Made by a program: the position numbers and the translations under genes. Shown piece after piece: positions 7,632-15,829 of a stretch of DNA of 33,257 nt. The notes under the pieces were generated by a model, which saw only the letters and a program-made list of their open reading frames with translations, searched no databases and was not told where the DNA came from. Source of the DNA: Candidatus Nitrosopumilus sp. GTDB taxonomy: Archaea > Thermoproteota > Nitrososphaeria > Nitrososphaerales > Nitrosopumilaceae. The stretch spans positions 1 to 33,257 of the forward strand of contig VMDM01000037.1 in NCBI GenBank assembly GCA_008080815.1, in the 5' to 3' direction. Numbering within the stretch: the first letter of the stretch is position 1; every line of letters starts with the position of its first letter.

Positions 7632-8212
7632 TTGGTATTGTAATGGCTGGTGGTAAAGGAACCAGAATGAAAATGTCTACAGAGAAATTGTTGTTAAATG
7701 ATAAAAAACCAATCATTCAACAAGTAATGGAGGCTTTGATTAATTCTGATTGTTTTTCTAAAACTATTGCTATAACAAGTCCAAATTCACCTAAAACACA
7801 AAATTTTCTTGTTTCTAATAATTTCCAAATTATTGATTCTTCAGGATTGGGATATGTGGAAGATCTTAATTCTGTTCTCAGTCAGTTTGATGATTTGATT
7901 TTTGTTTGTTCCGGTGACATGCCTCTTTTAGATGAAGAAATTATAAAAAAAATTATTTCTTTACATGATGATAAATTTTCTTGGCATAGTTTTTTAGTTA
8001 CTCAGGACTTTTGCAATTCTCTGGGTTTGAATTCAGAATACTCTATCATACATAATGGAAAAAAATGTTTTTTCACTGGAATCTCAATTGTTAATTCTTC
8101 ACAAATTTCAAATCTAGAAAATATTGACGAGCATTTTTCAATATTAGATGATAAAAGATTGGCAATGAATCTAAATTCGAAAAGTGATTATGATTTACTC
8201 AGCGCTTCCTGA
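7628..8212 (+). CDS. cobY: Adenosylcobinamide-phosphate guanylyltransferase, archaeal CobY type
   Basis: Transfers GMP from GTP to adenosylcobinamide phosphate, making the CobS substrate; archaea use CobY in place of bacterial CobU. 194 residues of nucleotidyltransferase fold: MAGGKGTRM (6-14) and TEKLLL form the GTP-binding signature, and CSGDMPLLDEE near residue 100 holds the metal-binding Asp. The same fold occurs in MobA-like molybdenum cofactor enzymes, but its place as the last gene of a cobalamin operon, overlapping cobS by four bases, supports CobY. Its 3' end overlaps the convergent rps27e gene by 18 bases. Confidence 0.85.
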   Translation: MIGIVMAGGKGTRMKMSTEKLLLNDKKPIIQQVMEALINSDCFSKTIAITSPNSPKTQNFLVSNNFQIIDSSGLGYVEDLNSVLSQFDDLIFVCSGDMPLLDEEIIKKIISLHDDKFSWHSFLVTQDFCNSLGLNSEYSIIHNGKKCFFTGISIVNSSQISNLENIDEHFSILDDKRLAMNLNSKSDYDLLSAS

Positions 8213-8392
8213 AATCTTTCCATTGATTTTTGCTTTTGAACCTGTTGGTTCTGCAATTGTATTTCCACATGAATTACAGGAAATTGAAGTTGAAACATGT
8301 GAATAAACTACCTGTAGTTCACCACATTCATTACAATTGACTTTTTGAAACTTACTACTTGGTTTTGGAATTTCAATATGATCTTTCTTCAT
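8195..8392 (-). CDS. rps27e: 30S ribosomal protein S27e
   Basis: 65 residues, the normal archaeal length. The C4 zinc finger is CNEC (C20, C23) and CNSC (C39, C42), with KFQKVNC before it and the conserved hydrophobic strand between the pairs. It is a small-subunit protein shared by archaea and eukaryotes. The ATG overlaps the rpl44e stop (ATGA), so the pair is translated from one message. The last 18 bases overlap the end of cobY on the opposite strand. Confidence 0.95.
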   Translation of the reverse strand: MKKDHIEIPKPSSKFQKVNCNECGELQVVYSHVSTSISCNSCGNTIAEPTGSKAKINGKISGSAE

Positions 8393-8670
8393 GCTGCTAC
8401 CAACTCAAATTTCTTGATTCTAACACCTAATTTGTTATATTTTTTCTTGCAAACAGTACATTGCATAATTGGAGTTACTTTCTTGGTAACTTTTGCTGGT
8501 TTTGCAAGTTTTGGGAATTTTTGTCCACCATACCCTCGTTTTCTTTCTGCGTGTCTGCGCTCTCCTCTGGCTGAACCCCTTCTTTTACCTGCCTTGTAAA
8601 TTGATACCTTTTGTTCAGTGTGAGTCTTACATTTGGCGCAATATTTTCGAATCACTTTAGGTATGTTCAT
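8389..8670 (-). CDS. rpl44e: 50S ribosomal protein L44e
   Basis: 93 residues with the family zinc site: CAKC (C11, C14) and CTVC (C71, C74), separated by a very basic, Gly/Arg/Lys-rich segment (KAGKRRGSARGERRH, KRGYGGQKFP). It is an archaeal/eukaryotic large-subunit protein near the E site. It is the first gene of a two-gene unit with rps27e. TTAAATTACG on the minus strand (8691-8700) lies 21-30 bases upstream of the ATG and fits a core promoter for a leaderless or nearly leaderless transcript. Confidence 0.96.
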   Translation of the reverse strand: MNIPKVIRKYCAKCKTHTEQKVSIYKAGKRRGSARGERRHAERKRGYGGQKFPKLAKPAKVTKKVTPIMQCTVCKKKYNKLGVRIKKFELVAA

Positions 8671-8690
8671 ATCAACAAAACCTTTCCATC

Positions 8691-8700
8691 CGTAATTTAA
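8691..8700 (-). promoter_or_regulatory. Probable TATA-like element for rpl44e-rps27e
   Basis: TTAAATTACG read on the minus strand, 21-30 bases from the ATG at 8670. The spacing matches archaeal core promoters when transcription starts at or next to the start codon. Called from position and AT content only. Confidence 0.4.
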
Positions 8701-8710
8701 GCATTGAATC

Positions 8711-8718
8711 TATAATAG
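8711..8718 (+). promoter_or_regulatory. Probable TATA element for the ade-like gene
   Basis: TATAATAG on the plus strand, 22-29 bases before the GTG at 8740. It supports the GTG as a leaderless start and argues against the TTG at 8734. Confidence 0.45.
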
Positions 8719-8739
8719 GCACAAAAATCAAATTTGTTT

Positions 8740-10506
8740 GTGACAATACGACTAGATCATGTAATTGAGCAACTAAATTCTGTTGCAATGGGTGACAGAA
8801 AAGCAGATCTTGTTTTAAAAAATTGTCAATTAGTCTCTGTTTATACCAGAGAGATCATTAGCAAATCTGAAATCTCAGTTATTGGTGAACGAATTGCTTA
8901 TGTTGGTCATGATGCATCACATACAATTGGACCAAAAACTGAGATCATTGATTTAAAAAATTCCTATGTTTGTCCAGGCTTTGCTGATCCACATTTGCAT
9001 ATTGATCAATTTGTTTTACCATCTGAATTTGCAAAAAAATCTTTACTCTGTGGTGTTACAAGCCTTTTCTCTGATCCAATTGATGTTGTCAGTGTTGGTG
9101 GAAATAATGGTTTCATGGAATTTTTGAAACTTGGCACTGATATACCTCAAAGAATTTTTCAAGTGGTTCCAGGTGGATTACCTGTAGATGGAAAATTTAG
9201 TAATTGTAACACAATGTCTATCTCTCAACAGAAAAAAGCTGTAAAACATCCTAATGTACTTGGAATGGGTGAAGTTTTTTCATGGACAAAAGTAACTCTG
9301 CGTGAACCCCAAACAATGAAATCACTTTCTGCGATGCTAGAATGTGATTGCATAATTAATGGACATACTGCTGGAGCTAGTGACAAAAAACTTAATGCGT
9401 ACGTTAGTTCAGGTATTCTTTCTTGTCATGAGCCCATCAATTTTGATCAAGTACTTGAGAGATTAAGACTTGGCATGTGGATTATGATTAGAGAGGGTTC
9501 TATTAGAAGAGATTTAAAAGAAATTATTCCAAGGGTGATGACTCATGGTACTTACATTGATAGACTAATGTTTTGCTCAGATGGTCTTGATCCAACTGAT
9601 TTGATAAAATTTGGTCATATTGATCACTGCATTAGAGAATCTGTAAAATTGGGAATGAATCCAATTGATGCTATTACTATTGCATCAAAAAATAACTTTG
9701 ATTACTACAATATGGGAAAAGACCTTGGTGGAATTGCACCAGGAAAATTAGCAGATATCTTGGTACTAACAGATTTAAAATCATTTATTCCAAAAATGGT
9801 TTTTGTTGGAGGGAAACTAGTTGTTTCAAATGGAAAACTAGTTTCAAAAATTAAGAAAAAATCAATTTCAAATTGGGCTAAAACTTCTATAAAATTAAAA
9901 AAATTCTCTGAAAAAGATTTTCAAATAAAATCTAAAAAGTCTTTAGAATCTGTAAATACAATTTTCATGCAGACAGAAATAATCACAAAATTAAACAATG
10001 CCGAACTTCAAACAAGCGGTGGACAAATTGATGCTTCAATAGATAAAGATATTTGGAAAGTTGCCGCTTTTGATAGAACTTTTGGAAAAAATACATCTGC
10101 AATTGGATTTTTAGAAAATTTTGGACCAGAAATAGGGGCATTTGCTTCCACCTGGAGTTTTCATGAGAATGATTTGATAGTAATTGGTTCTAATGACTCT
10201 GATATGACAACTGCATGTAATCACTTGATAAAAAATCAAGGTGGTTTATGTGTTGTAAAATCTGGAAAAATTATTGCATCATTACCACTACAATTTGCTG
10301 GAATTGTGTCTACTGATTCTTTTGAAACAGTATCATCAAATTTTGAAAAAATTAATCAATCTATGACTGATAATGGTTGCAAATTCTCTAGACCTCACCT
10401 GATCCCACTGTTTTTGCCATTTCTAGCATTACCATCGATCAGAATTCTTTCCAGTGGAATTGTTGATGTAAAAACTCGAAATTACATCAATCCCATCACT
10501 AAGTAA
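8740..10506 (+). CDS. ade: Adenine deaminase-like amidohydrolase
   Basis: Expected reaction: adenine to hypoxanthine plus ammonia in purine salvage. 588 residues from GTG at 8740, the usual Ade length. The order of segments follows the family: DLVLKN near the N-terminus, metal-binding PHLHID (H85, H87), GMGEVFSW, INGHTAG, LSCHEP, MIREGS, then LGGIAPGKLADILVL and the Ade C-terminal domain (from about 420) ending in ILSSGIVDV. Several normally fixed positions differ: HIESS is HIDQF, the CTDD motif is CSDG, and the C-terminal HDSHN is replaced by FHEND. It may therefore be a divergent paralogue with another substrate. Neighbouring genes do not help; guaA and guaB are elsewhere in the window. Confidence 0.75.
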   Translation: MTIRLDHVIEQLNSVAMGDRKADLVLKNCQLVSVYTREIISKSEISVIGERIAYVGHDASHTIGPKTEIIDLKNSYVCPGFADPHLHIDQFVLPSEFAKKSLLCGVTSLFSDPIDVVSVGGNNGFMEFLKLGTDIPQRIFQVVPGGLPVDGKFSNCNTMSISQQKKAVKHPNVLGMGEVFSWTKVTLREPQTMKSLSAMLECDCIINGHTAGASDKKLNAYVSSGILSCHEPINFDQVLERLRLGMWIMIREGSIRRDLKEIIPRVMTHGTYIDRLMFCSDGLDPTDLIKFGHIDHCIRESVKLGMNPIDAITIASKNNFDYYNMGKDLGGIAPGKLADILVLTDLKSFIPKMVFVGGKLVVSNGKLVSKIKKKSISNWAKTSIKLKKFSEKDFQIKSKKSLESVNTIFMQTEIITKLNNAELQTSGGQIDASIDKDIWKVAAFDRTFGKNTSAIGFLENFGPEIGAFASTWSFHENDLIVIGSNDSDMTTACNHLIKNQGGLCVVKSGKIIASLPLQFAGIVSTDSFETVSSNFEKINQSMTDNGCKFSRPHLIPLFLPFLALPSIRILSSGIVDVKTRNYINPITK

Positions 10507-10545
10507 TATTAAAAAAGGGGATTTCGAGGAATAAAGCTGAACGTT

Positions 10546-12150
10546 ATGGCATCAATTCAACAAGGACCAAATGGACCAGTTTTAGTCCTCAAAGAAAGCG
10601 CTTTACAACAAAAAGGTAAAGATGCACAACAAAACAATATTGCAGCAGCAAAATTGGTTGCTCAATTAGTCAAAAGTAGCCTTGGTCCTAGAGGTTTAGA
10701 CAAGATGCTTGTGGACTCTCTTGGAGATGTAACAATTACTAATGATGGTGCAACAATTCTCAAAGAAATCGACGTTCAACATCCAGCAGCAAAAATGATG
10801 GTCGAAATTTCAAAAACTGTAGATAATGAAGTAGGTGACGGAACTACTTCATCAGTTGTTTTTGGCGGAACTTTACTTGCAAAAGCTGAAGAATTAATCA
10901 AAAAAGATGTTCACTCTTCAGTAATTATTGATGGTTATCAGGCTGCTGCAGAAAAGACTCTTGAAATTTATTCTCAATTAGCAAAAAAGATTCAACCAGA
11001 TGATCGTGAATCATTATTAAAAATCGCCACTACAAGTATGCAATCAAAATTAATTTCTGAAGATAGTAATGTCCTAGCAAAATTAGTTGTTGATTCAATT
11101 CTAAATATTGCAACTAAAAAAGGCGAAACATATTCTGTAGATTTGGAAAATCTTAAAGTTGAAAAGAAATCCGGTGGTTCAATTACAGATACACAAATCA
11201 TTAAAGGAATTGTTCTTGATAAAGAAATTGTTCATAGTGGAATGCCAACTAAAATTGATAAAGCAAATATTGCACTTCTAAATTCTGCACTAGAAATTGA
11301 AAAGACTGAAATGAGTTCTGAAATTAGAATTTCTGATCCAACACAAATGCAAATGTTCCTTGAAGAGGAAAACAGAATGCTAAAGATGATGGTGGAAAAA
11401 TTGCACAGTATTGGTGTTAATGTACTAATCTGTCAAAAAGGAATTGATGATATTGCACAACACTATTTAGCAAAGAATGGAATCATGGCAGTCCGTAGAG
11501 TTAAAGAAAGCGATATGATTAAACTCTCTAAAGCAACTGGAGGTCGTGTAATTAGTAATTTAGATGATTTATCTGAAAAAGATCTTGGATTTGCAAATAT
11601 CGTTCAACAAAAGAAAGTTGAATCTGACAAATGGGTATTCATTGAAGGCTGTAAACACCCACAATCAGTTACTATGTTAATTCGTGGCGGTTCTCAAAGA
11701 GTTATTGATGAAGTAGACCGCTCAATTCATGATTCACTAATGGTTGTTAAAGATGTAATTGAAAAACCAGCTATTGTTGCAGGTGGTGGAGCTCCAGAAT
11801 CATATGCTGCTGCTCAACTAAAAGATTGGGCTGATAGTTTTGATGGTAGAGAACAATTGGCAATTAAAAAATATGCAGAAGCCTTGGAAGTCATTCCATT
11901 AACTATTGCTGAAAATGCTGGAATGGATCCAATTGATACAATGGCTAATTTGCGTGCAAAACAAAATCAAGGAAGAAAATGGACAGGCATTGATGCAAAA
12001 AATACTCAGATTGCAGATATGCTTGCAATTGATGTTGTTGAACCAGTTGCAGTAAAAGAACAAATCATCAAATCCGCAACTGAAGCAGCTTGCATGATTT
12101 TGAGAATCGATGATGTAATTGCAGTCTCTGGTGCACCAGGCGGTCATTAG
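10546..12150 (+). CDS. Thermosome subunit (group II chaperonin, TCP-1/Cpn60)
   Basis: ATP-driven protein-folding chaperonin with a built-in lid, forming a double-ring cytosolic complex. 534 residues. Equatorial ATP-site motifs are LGPRG (46-50), NDGAT (66-70) and GDGTT (97-101); IRGGSQ and AGGGAPE occur in the second half. The C-terminus ends VSGAPGGH, so the long Gly/Met-rich tail of many chaperonins is reduced. An AT-rich run (TAATATTAAAAAA, from about 10505) about 30-40 bases upstream of the ATG may be the promoter. The gene appears to be monocistronic, 39 bases after ade and 42 before the ROK kinase. Thaumarchaeota can have more than one subunit; only one is here. Confidence 0.96.
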   Translation: MASIQQGPNGPVLVLKESALQQKGKDAQQNNIAAAKLVAQLVKSSLGPRGLDKMLVDSLGDVTITNDGATILKEIDVQHPAAKMMVEISKTVDNEVGDGTTSSVVFGGTLLAKAEELIKKDVHSSVIIDGYQAAAEKTLEIYSQLAKKIQPDDRESLLKIATTSMQSKLISEDSNVLAKLVVDSILNIATKKGETYSVDLENLKVEKKSGGSITDTQIIKGIVLDKEIVHSGMPTKIDKANIALLNSALEIEKTEMSSEIRISDPTQMQMFLEEENRMLKMMVEKLHSIGVNVLICQKGIDDIAQHYLAKNGIMAVRRVKESDMIKLSKATGGRVISNLDDLSEKDLGFANIVQQKKVESDKWVFIEGCKHPQSVTMLIRGGSQRVIDEVDRSIHDSLMVVKDVIEKPAIVAGGGAPESYAAAQLKDWADSFDGREQLAIKKYAEALEVIPLTIAENAGMDPIDTMANLRAKQNQGRKWTGIDAKNTQIADMLAIDVVEPVAVKEQIIKSATEAACMILRIDDVIAVSGAPGGH

Positions 12151-12192
12151 ATTCACCTAAAAATTTAACAATCCTTTTCCAAACTAAAAATA

Positions 12193-13059
12193 TTGTTTAA
12201 AGTTGGTATAGATTTAGGCGGAACAAAAACTGAAGTAATTTTACTTGATCCTAAGCTAAATGTTCTTCAAAGAAAAAGAGTTCCAACTCCCAATCAAAAT
12301 TATGAAAAAATCATCAAAACAATTTCTGATTTAATTGGTGATGTAACTCAAAATATTTCAAATTTTACTGTTGGAGTTTGTACTCCTGGAGCAATTTCTA
12401 AACAAACTGGTTTAATTAAAAATAGTAACACACAATGTTTGATTGGTAAACCTTTCCAAGATGATTTAAAAAAAATTTTGAAAAAAGATATTCTGATTGA
12501 AAATGATGCAAATTGTTTTACAATGGCTGAATCTCTTTTGGGTTCTGCCAGAGATTTTGATACTGTATTTGGTATAATTATGGGTACTGGTGTTGGGGGT
12601 GGAATTGTTTATCAAAAAAAATTACTAGTCGGTAGAACTAACATTGCTGGAGAATGGGGTCATCACACTCTGATTCGTAATGGAAATCCTTGTTATTGTG
12701 GAAAACATGGATGTGTTGAAACCTATCTAAGTGGTCCTGCGCTTGAATCTTCATGGAAAAAACTTTCAGGATATTCAAAACCAATGCATGAAATTATTCG
12801 TGATTTGGATGGTCCTAGCGCAGAAATATGGAAAAATGATTTTCTAGAAAACTTTGGATATGCTCTTGCAAATGTGATTGATATTTTAGATCCAGATGTG
12901 ATTGTTCTAGGTGGTGGTTTGTCAAACATTGATTTTTTGTATGATGAAGGAAAAAAATCAGTTTATGAAAAAGTTTTTTCAGATATTGTTGATACACCAA
13001 TTATTAAAAATGAATTAGGTGATTCTGCTGGTGTCTTTGGTGCTGCTTTGTTATGGTGA
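12193..13059 (+). CDS. ROK family sugar kinase (glucokinase/fructokinase-like)
   Basis: Probably phosphorylates a hexose with ATP; the exact sugar cannot be read. 288 residues. Motifs: phosphate-binding GIDLGGTKTE (5-14), END with the catalytic Asp (D105), GTGVGGG (131-137), GEWGHH (153-158) and the ROK zinc site CYCGKHGCVE (C167, C169, C174). No DNA-binding domain precedes it, so it is a kinase and not a ROK repressor. The start is TTG at 12193, giving LFKVGIDLGG directly. The AT-rich AAAATTTAAC (about 12162-12171), 22-31 bases upstream, is a plausible promoter. Its TGA abuts the convergent DUF2024 gene with no base between. Confidence 0.88.
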   Translation: MFKVGIDLGGTKTEVILLDPKLNVLQRKRVPTPNQNYEKIIKTISDLIGDVTQNISNFTVGVCTPGAISKQTGLIKNSNTQCLIGKPFQDDLKKILKKDILIENDANCFTMAESLLGSARDFDTVFGIIMGTGVGGGIVYQKKLLVGRTNIAGEWGHHTLIRNGNPCYCGKHGCVETYLSGPALESSWKKLSGYSKPMHEIIRDLDGPSAEIWKNDFLENFGYALANVIDILDPDVIVLGGGLSNIDFLYDEGKKSVYEKVFSDIVDTPIIKNELGDSAGVFGAALLW

Positions 13060-13320
13060 TTACTCTGGACATCCTTCCATTTTTGAAATAAAATAACCAC
13101 TAGTCATTATTTCAATCTCGATATCTTCAGGAACAGATTGTGTATGACAAAATCTACATTCTTCAGAAGTTACTTTACTCTCTTGTTCTCCAATAGTTGC
13201 TAACCACTCTTTTGCATAATTGATTGCTTTTTCCAAATCACTATTGTCAGTAATTACGTCAAAATGCATGGTATGACCATCTTTTGCTTTAACATACGTA
13301 TCAAAAACGTGAAAATCCAT
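13060..13320 (-). CDS. DUF2024 family protein
   Basis: 86 residues. The N-terminus MDFHVFDTYVKAKDGHTMHF matches the DUF2024 pattern (xVHVFDTYVKAKDGxxMHFDV), and the C-terminal half has an EECRFCHTQ motif. The function is unknown. It is the last gene of a minus-strand run beginning upstream of guaA, with 11 bases to the previous gene, so it is likely co-transcribed. The stop touches the end of the convergent ROK kinase gene. Confidence 0.8.
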   Translation of the reverse strand: MDFHVFDTYVKAKDGHTMHFDVITDNSDLEKAINYAKEWLATIGEQESKVTSEECRFCHTQSVPEDIEIEIMTSGYFISKMEGCPE

Positions 13321-13331
13321 GTCTGTAAACT

Positions 13332-13688
13332 TTATTCGGAATATTTATTCCTGATTTCTAAAATCTTATCAATTATTTCATTTAGATTGATTTCTAGCTC
13401 TGTTGTAACTAAGATTAATCCTGCCCCGCCAACAGGAATGGTAATTCGAATAATTTTTTCATATTTTGCTAATGCATAAGCTGCATTACCAATTTTCTCT
13501 GATGTTTTTTTCCTTGTAGACCATCTGTATACAGCCTGCGAAAGAGAAAGCTCTGTCTCTTCTCTTGAGAGATAACTAGTCTTTCCTGGTCTCATTTTAT
13601 CGTGTAATTCCCCATAATCATAAACTCCAACATATCTGATATTCTCGTCACATCCAAGGATTTCGTTACAGATTTCTTCGTAATTCAT
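13332..13688 (-). CDS. Conserved-looking hypothetical protein, 118 aa (roadblock-like?)
   Basis: I do not recognise this with certainty. The layout is an N-terminal helix (MNYEEICNEILG), a strand pair with NIRYVGVYDYGELHDKMRPG, a central helical stretch with ELSLSQAVYRWSTRK, and C-terminal strands IIRITIPVGGAGLILVTTE followed by a helix. This resembles the alpha/beta order of roadblock/LC7-like or thaumarchaeal DUF6659-type proteins, an assignment from memory that a profile search should test. It lies eight bases after guaA and eleven before the DUF2024 gene on the same strand. It has no Cys pair, signal peptide or membrane segment. Confidence 0.7.
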   Translation of the reverse strand: MNYEEICNEILGCDENIRYVGVYDYGELHDKMRPGKTSYLSREETELSLSQAVYRWSTRKKTSEKIGNAAYALAKYEKIIRITIPVGGAGLILVTTELEINLNEIIDKILEIRNKYSE

Positions 13689-13696
13689 TTTTTCAC

Positions 13697-15220
13697 CTAT
13701 TGGGGCTCAATCGTTGCAGGAGGTTTACTAGAAATTGTATATGTCACCCATGTCACATCTTCGATTTCATTAGTAATTCTGTTACTCATTTTTTCGAGTA
13801 TTCCATGTGGTAAACGTGTCCAATCTGCAGTCATTGCATCTATTGAATCTACTACTCTTATCATTACTATATTTCCGTATCTACGCTCATCTCCTACTAC
13901 CCCTACTGCTCTATCATCGCCAACTGCGGCATAAGCTTGCCACACTTTTTCATAAATTCCTCCATTCATCAATTCTTCTTCAACAATTTTACTTGCCTTT
14001 TTTGCTATCATTAATTTTGTATCAGTTACCTCTCCGATTATTCTGACAGATAATCCTGGTCCAGGAAATGGATGTCTCATCAAAAGTTTTTCTGGAACTC
14101 CTAAAATTTTTGCAATTTTTCTTACTTCATCTTTATACAATTCTCTTAAAGGTTCTAAAATTTCTAGATCTAACCATTCAGGTAATCCACCAACATTATG
14201 ATGTGATTTGATAACTGCCGCAGGACCCTTTGATACACCACTTTCAATTACATCAGGATAAAGTGTTCCTTGAGCAAGCCATTTGAATGGACCGTTACTT
14301 TCAGCAAAATTTGTAAAGACTCTAACAAACTCTTCTCCTACGATCTTTCTTTTATCTTCAGGATCTTCTACACCCTTTAATTTAGATAGAAATTCTTGTG
14401 AAGCATCAATCGAATTAAAATTTACTTTGAAATTTTCTTTAAACATCTCTTCGATCTCTTTTTCCTCATTCCATCTAAGCAGTCCATTGTTTACAAAGAC
14501 ACACTTCAATCTATCTCCAATTGCTTTGTGAATTAGTAATGCTGCTACTGTAGAATCAATTCCTCCACTAACACCACATAGTACATTTCCTTCAATTTTG
14601 GAAATTTTTTCCACACTAGAGTCAATAAATCCCTCCATAGTCCACTCTTGTTTTGCTCCACAAACCTTCAAAACAAAATTTTTCAAAATTTCTGTTCCCA
14701 ATTCAGTATGAACTACTTCTGGATGAAATTGAATTCCAAAAACTTTTTTTTCCTCTGATGCTATTGCTGCGGCTTTAGCTCCTTCTGTATGACCAATAAT
14801 TTTGAATCCTGGTGGAATCTCTTCTGCTTCATCACCATGACTCATCCAAGCTCTCAATGATTCTCCTAAATCACTCAAAAGATCTTTATCATTATCTATT
14901 GTTAGAACTGAGGAACCATATTCTTTATTTGCTCTTTTAACTTTTCCACCAAATTTATTTACAATTAATTGGTGTCCATAACAAATTCCTAGTAGTGGTA
15001 AATTCATTTCAAAAATTTTATTCTCTGGATTTGGAGCATCATCTGAATAAACACTTGATGGTCCTCCTGAAAAAATAACACCTTTAGGATTCATTTTTTG
15101 AATCTCTTCATAACTAATATCATATGGAACTAGCTCTGCATATACTGAAAATTCTCTAATTCTTCTACAAATTAGATGACTATATTGTGAACCAAAATCT
15201 AAAACTATAATCTTGTCCAT
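13697..15220 (-). CDS. guaA: GMP synthase (glutamine-hydrolysing)
   Basis: Converts XMP to GMP using ATP and glutamine. 507 residues with both domains fused, unlike the split subunits of many euryarchaea: class I amidotransferase (about 1-190; nucleophile in LGICYGHQ, C80; QFHPEVVHTE with the catalytic His and Glu), ATP-pyrophosphatase with the PP-loop GVSGGIDST (about 217-225), and the C-terminal dimerisation domain with RHPFPGPGLSVRI and ending SSKPPATIEPQ. The ATG at 15220 lies four bases after the upstream hypothetical gene, and two small genes follow closely. The preceding pathway enzyme, GuaB, is encoded 2.3 kb away on the other strand. Confidence 0.97.
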   Translation of the reverse strand: MDKIIVLDFGSQYSHLICRRIREFSVYAELVPYDISYEEIQKMNPKGVIFSGGPSSVYSDDAPNPENKIFEMNLPLLGICYGHQLIVNKFGGKVKRANKEYGSSVLTIDNDKDLLSDLGESLRAWMSHGDEAEEIPPGFKIIGHTEGAKAAAIASEEKKVFGIQFHPEVVHTELGTEILKNFVLKVCGAKQEWTMEGFIDSSVEKISKIEGNVLCGVSGGIDSTVAALLIHKAIGDRLKCVFVNNGLLRWNEEKEIEEMFKENFKVNFNSIDASQEFLSKLKGVEDPEDKRKIVGEEFVRVFTNFAESNGPFKWLAQGTLYPDVIESGVSKGPAAVIKSHHNVGGLPEWLDLEILEPLRELYKDEVRKIAKILGVPEKLLMRHPFPGPGLSVRIIGEVTDTKLMIAKKASKIVEEELMNGGIYEKVWQAYAAVGDDRAVGVVGDERRYGNIVMIRVVDSIDAMTADWTRLPHGILEKMSNRITNEIEDVTWVTYTISSKPPATIEPQ

Positions 15221-15224
15221 TGTT

Positions 15225-15794
15225 TCACTTGCTCACATTCTCTAACATTCTTGTTAATGACCATCCTGCTGTATTGATTAGTTCATTAATTCTCTCTTTT
15301 TGTCTGTAATTTTTAATTATAATTTCTCTAATGTTTGGACCATTTTGATTTATGATGTAATCTATTATCGATTCTTTCTGAATTTTTCCACTTTCTACAT
15401 CTTGCACATCTTTTCTTTTCATTTCTCCAATTATTCTATCTAGGAAAAATGACTTGAATGGTGGGGTATCAATGGTGATTCCAATTGTTTCATCTAACAC
15501 AATTTCCAATTGTTCGGGTGTGACAAACGCGTTTGCAATAATTTTTCCGTCTTTACCCTGTTTAATTGGGATAGAATCCTTACTAGTTTTTGAATCTGAA
15601 ATATTTTCCTCTAATTTTGAGGCTACTTTTCCAATTTCTGATGCCTTTTTAAAACTAGATTCCTTTAACAACCCGTCCAAAATTACTATGTTTTTTTCTA
15701 AAGATTCTAAGGCATCATGATGTCTATCAATCTGCTCGATCAAATTATCTCTCAGTGCAACAATTGCTTTCATTTGCTCCTCAGAGAGTTTCAT
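15225..15794 (-). CDS. Hypothetical coiled-coil protein upstream of guaA, 189 aa
   Basis: I do not recognise the function. Residues 1-75 form a charged helical region with heptad-like hydrophobics (ALRDNLIEQIDRHHDALESL), then a Ser/Lys/Asp-rich linker, and from about 95 a compact domain (KIIANAFVTPEQLEIVLD, PPFKSFFLDRIIGEMKRK, IIDYIINQNGPNIREIII) ending in a helix with WSLTRML. There is no signal peptide or membrane segment. It lies four bases before guaA on the same strand and seems to be the first gene of that unit. ATTTAATA (15817-15824, minus strand) 23-30 bases upstream of the ATG fits a promoter. Confidence 0.75.
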   Translation of the reverse strand: MKLSEEQMKAIVALRDNLIEQIDRHHDALESLEKNIVILDGLLKESSFKKASEIGKVASKLEENISDSKTSKDSIPIKQGKDGKIIANAFVTPEQLEIVLDETIGITIDTPPFKSFFLDRIIGEMKRKDVQDVESGKIQKESIIDYIINQNGPNIREIIIKNYRQKERINELINTAGWSLTRMLENVSK

Positions 15795-15816
15795 AATTCT
15801 ATAAATGAGAAATAGG

Positions 15817-15824
15817 TATTAAAT
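15817..15824 (-). promoter_or_regulatory. Probable TATA-like element for the guaA unit
   Basis: ATTTAATA on the minus strand, 23-30 bases upstream of the ATG at 15794. It would drive the 189-aa gene, guaA, the 118-aa gene and the DUF2024 gene separately from mptE, whose stop is only six bases further upstream. Confidence 0.4.
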
Positions 15825-15829
15825 GCATT

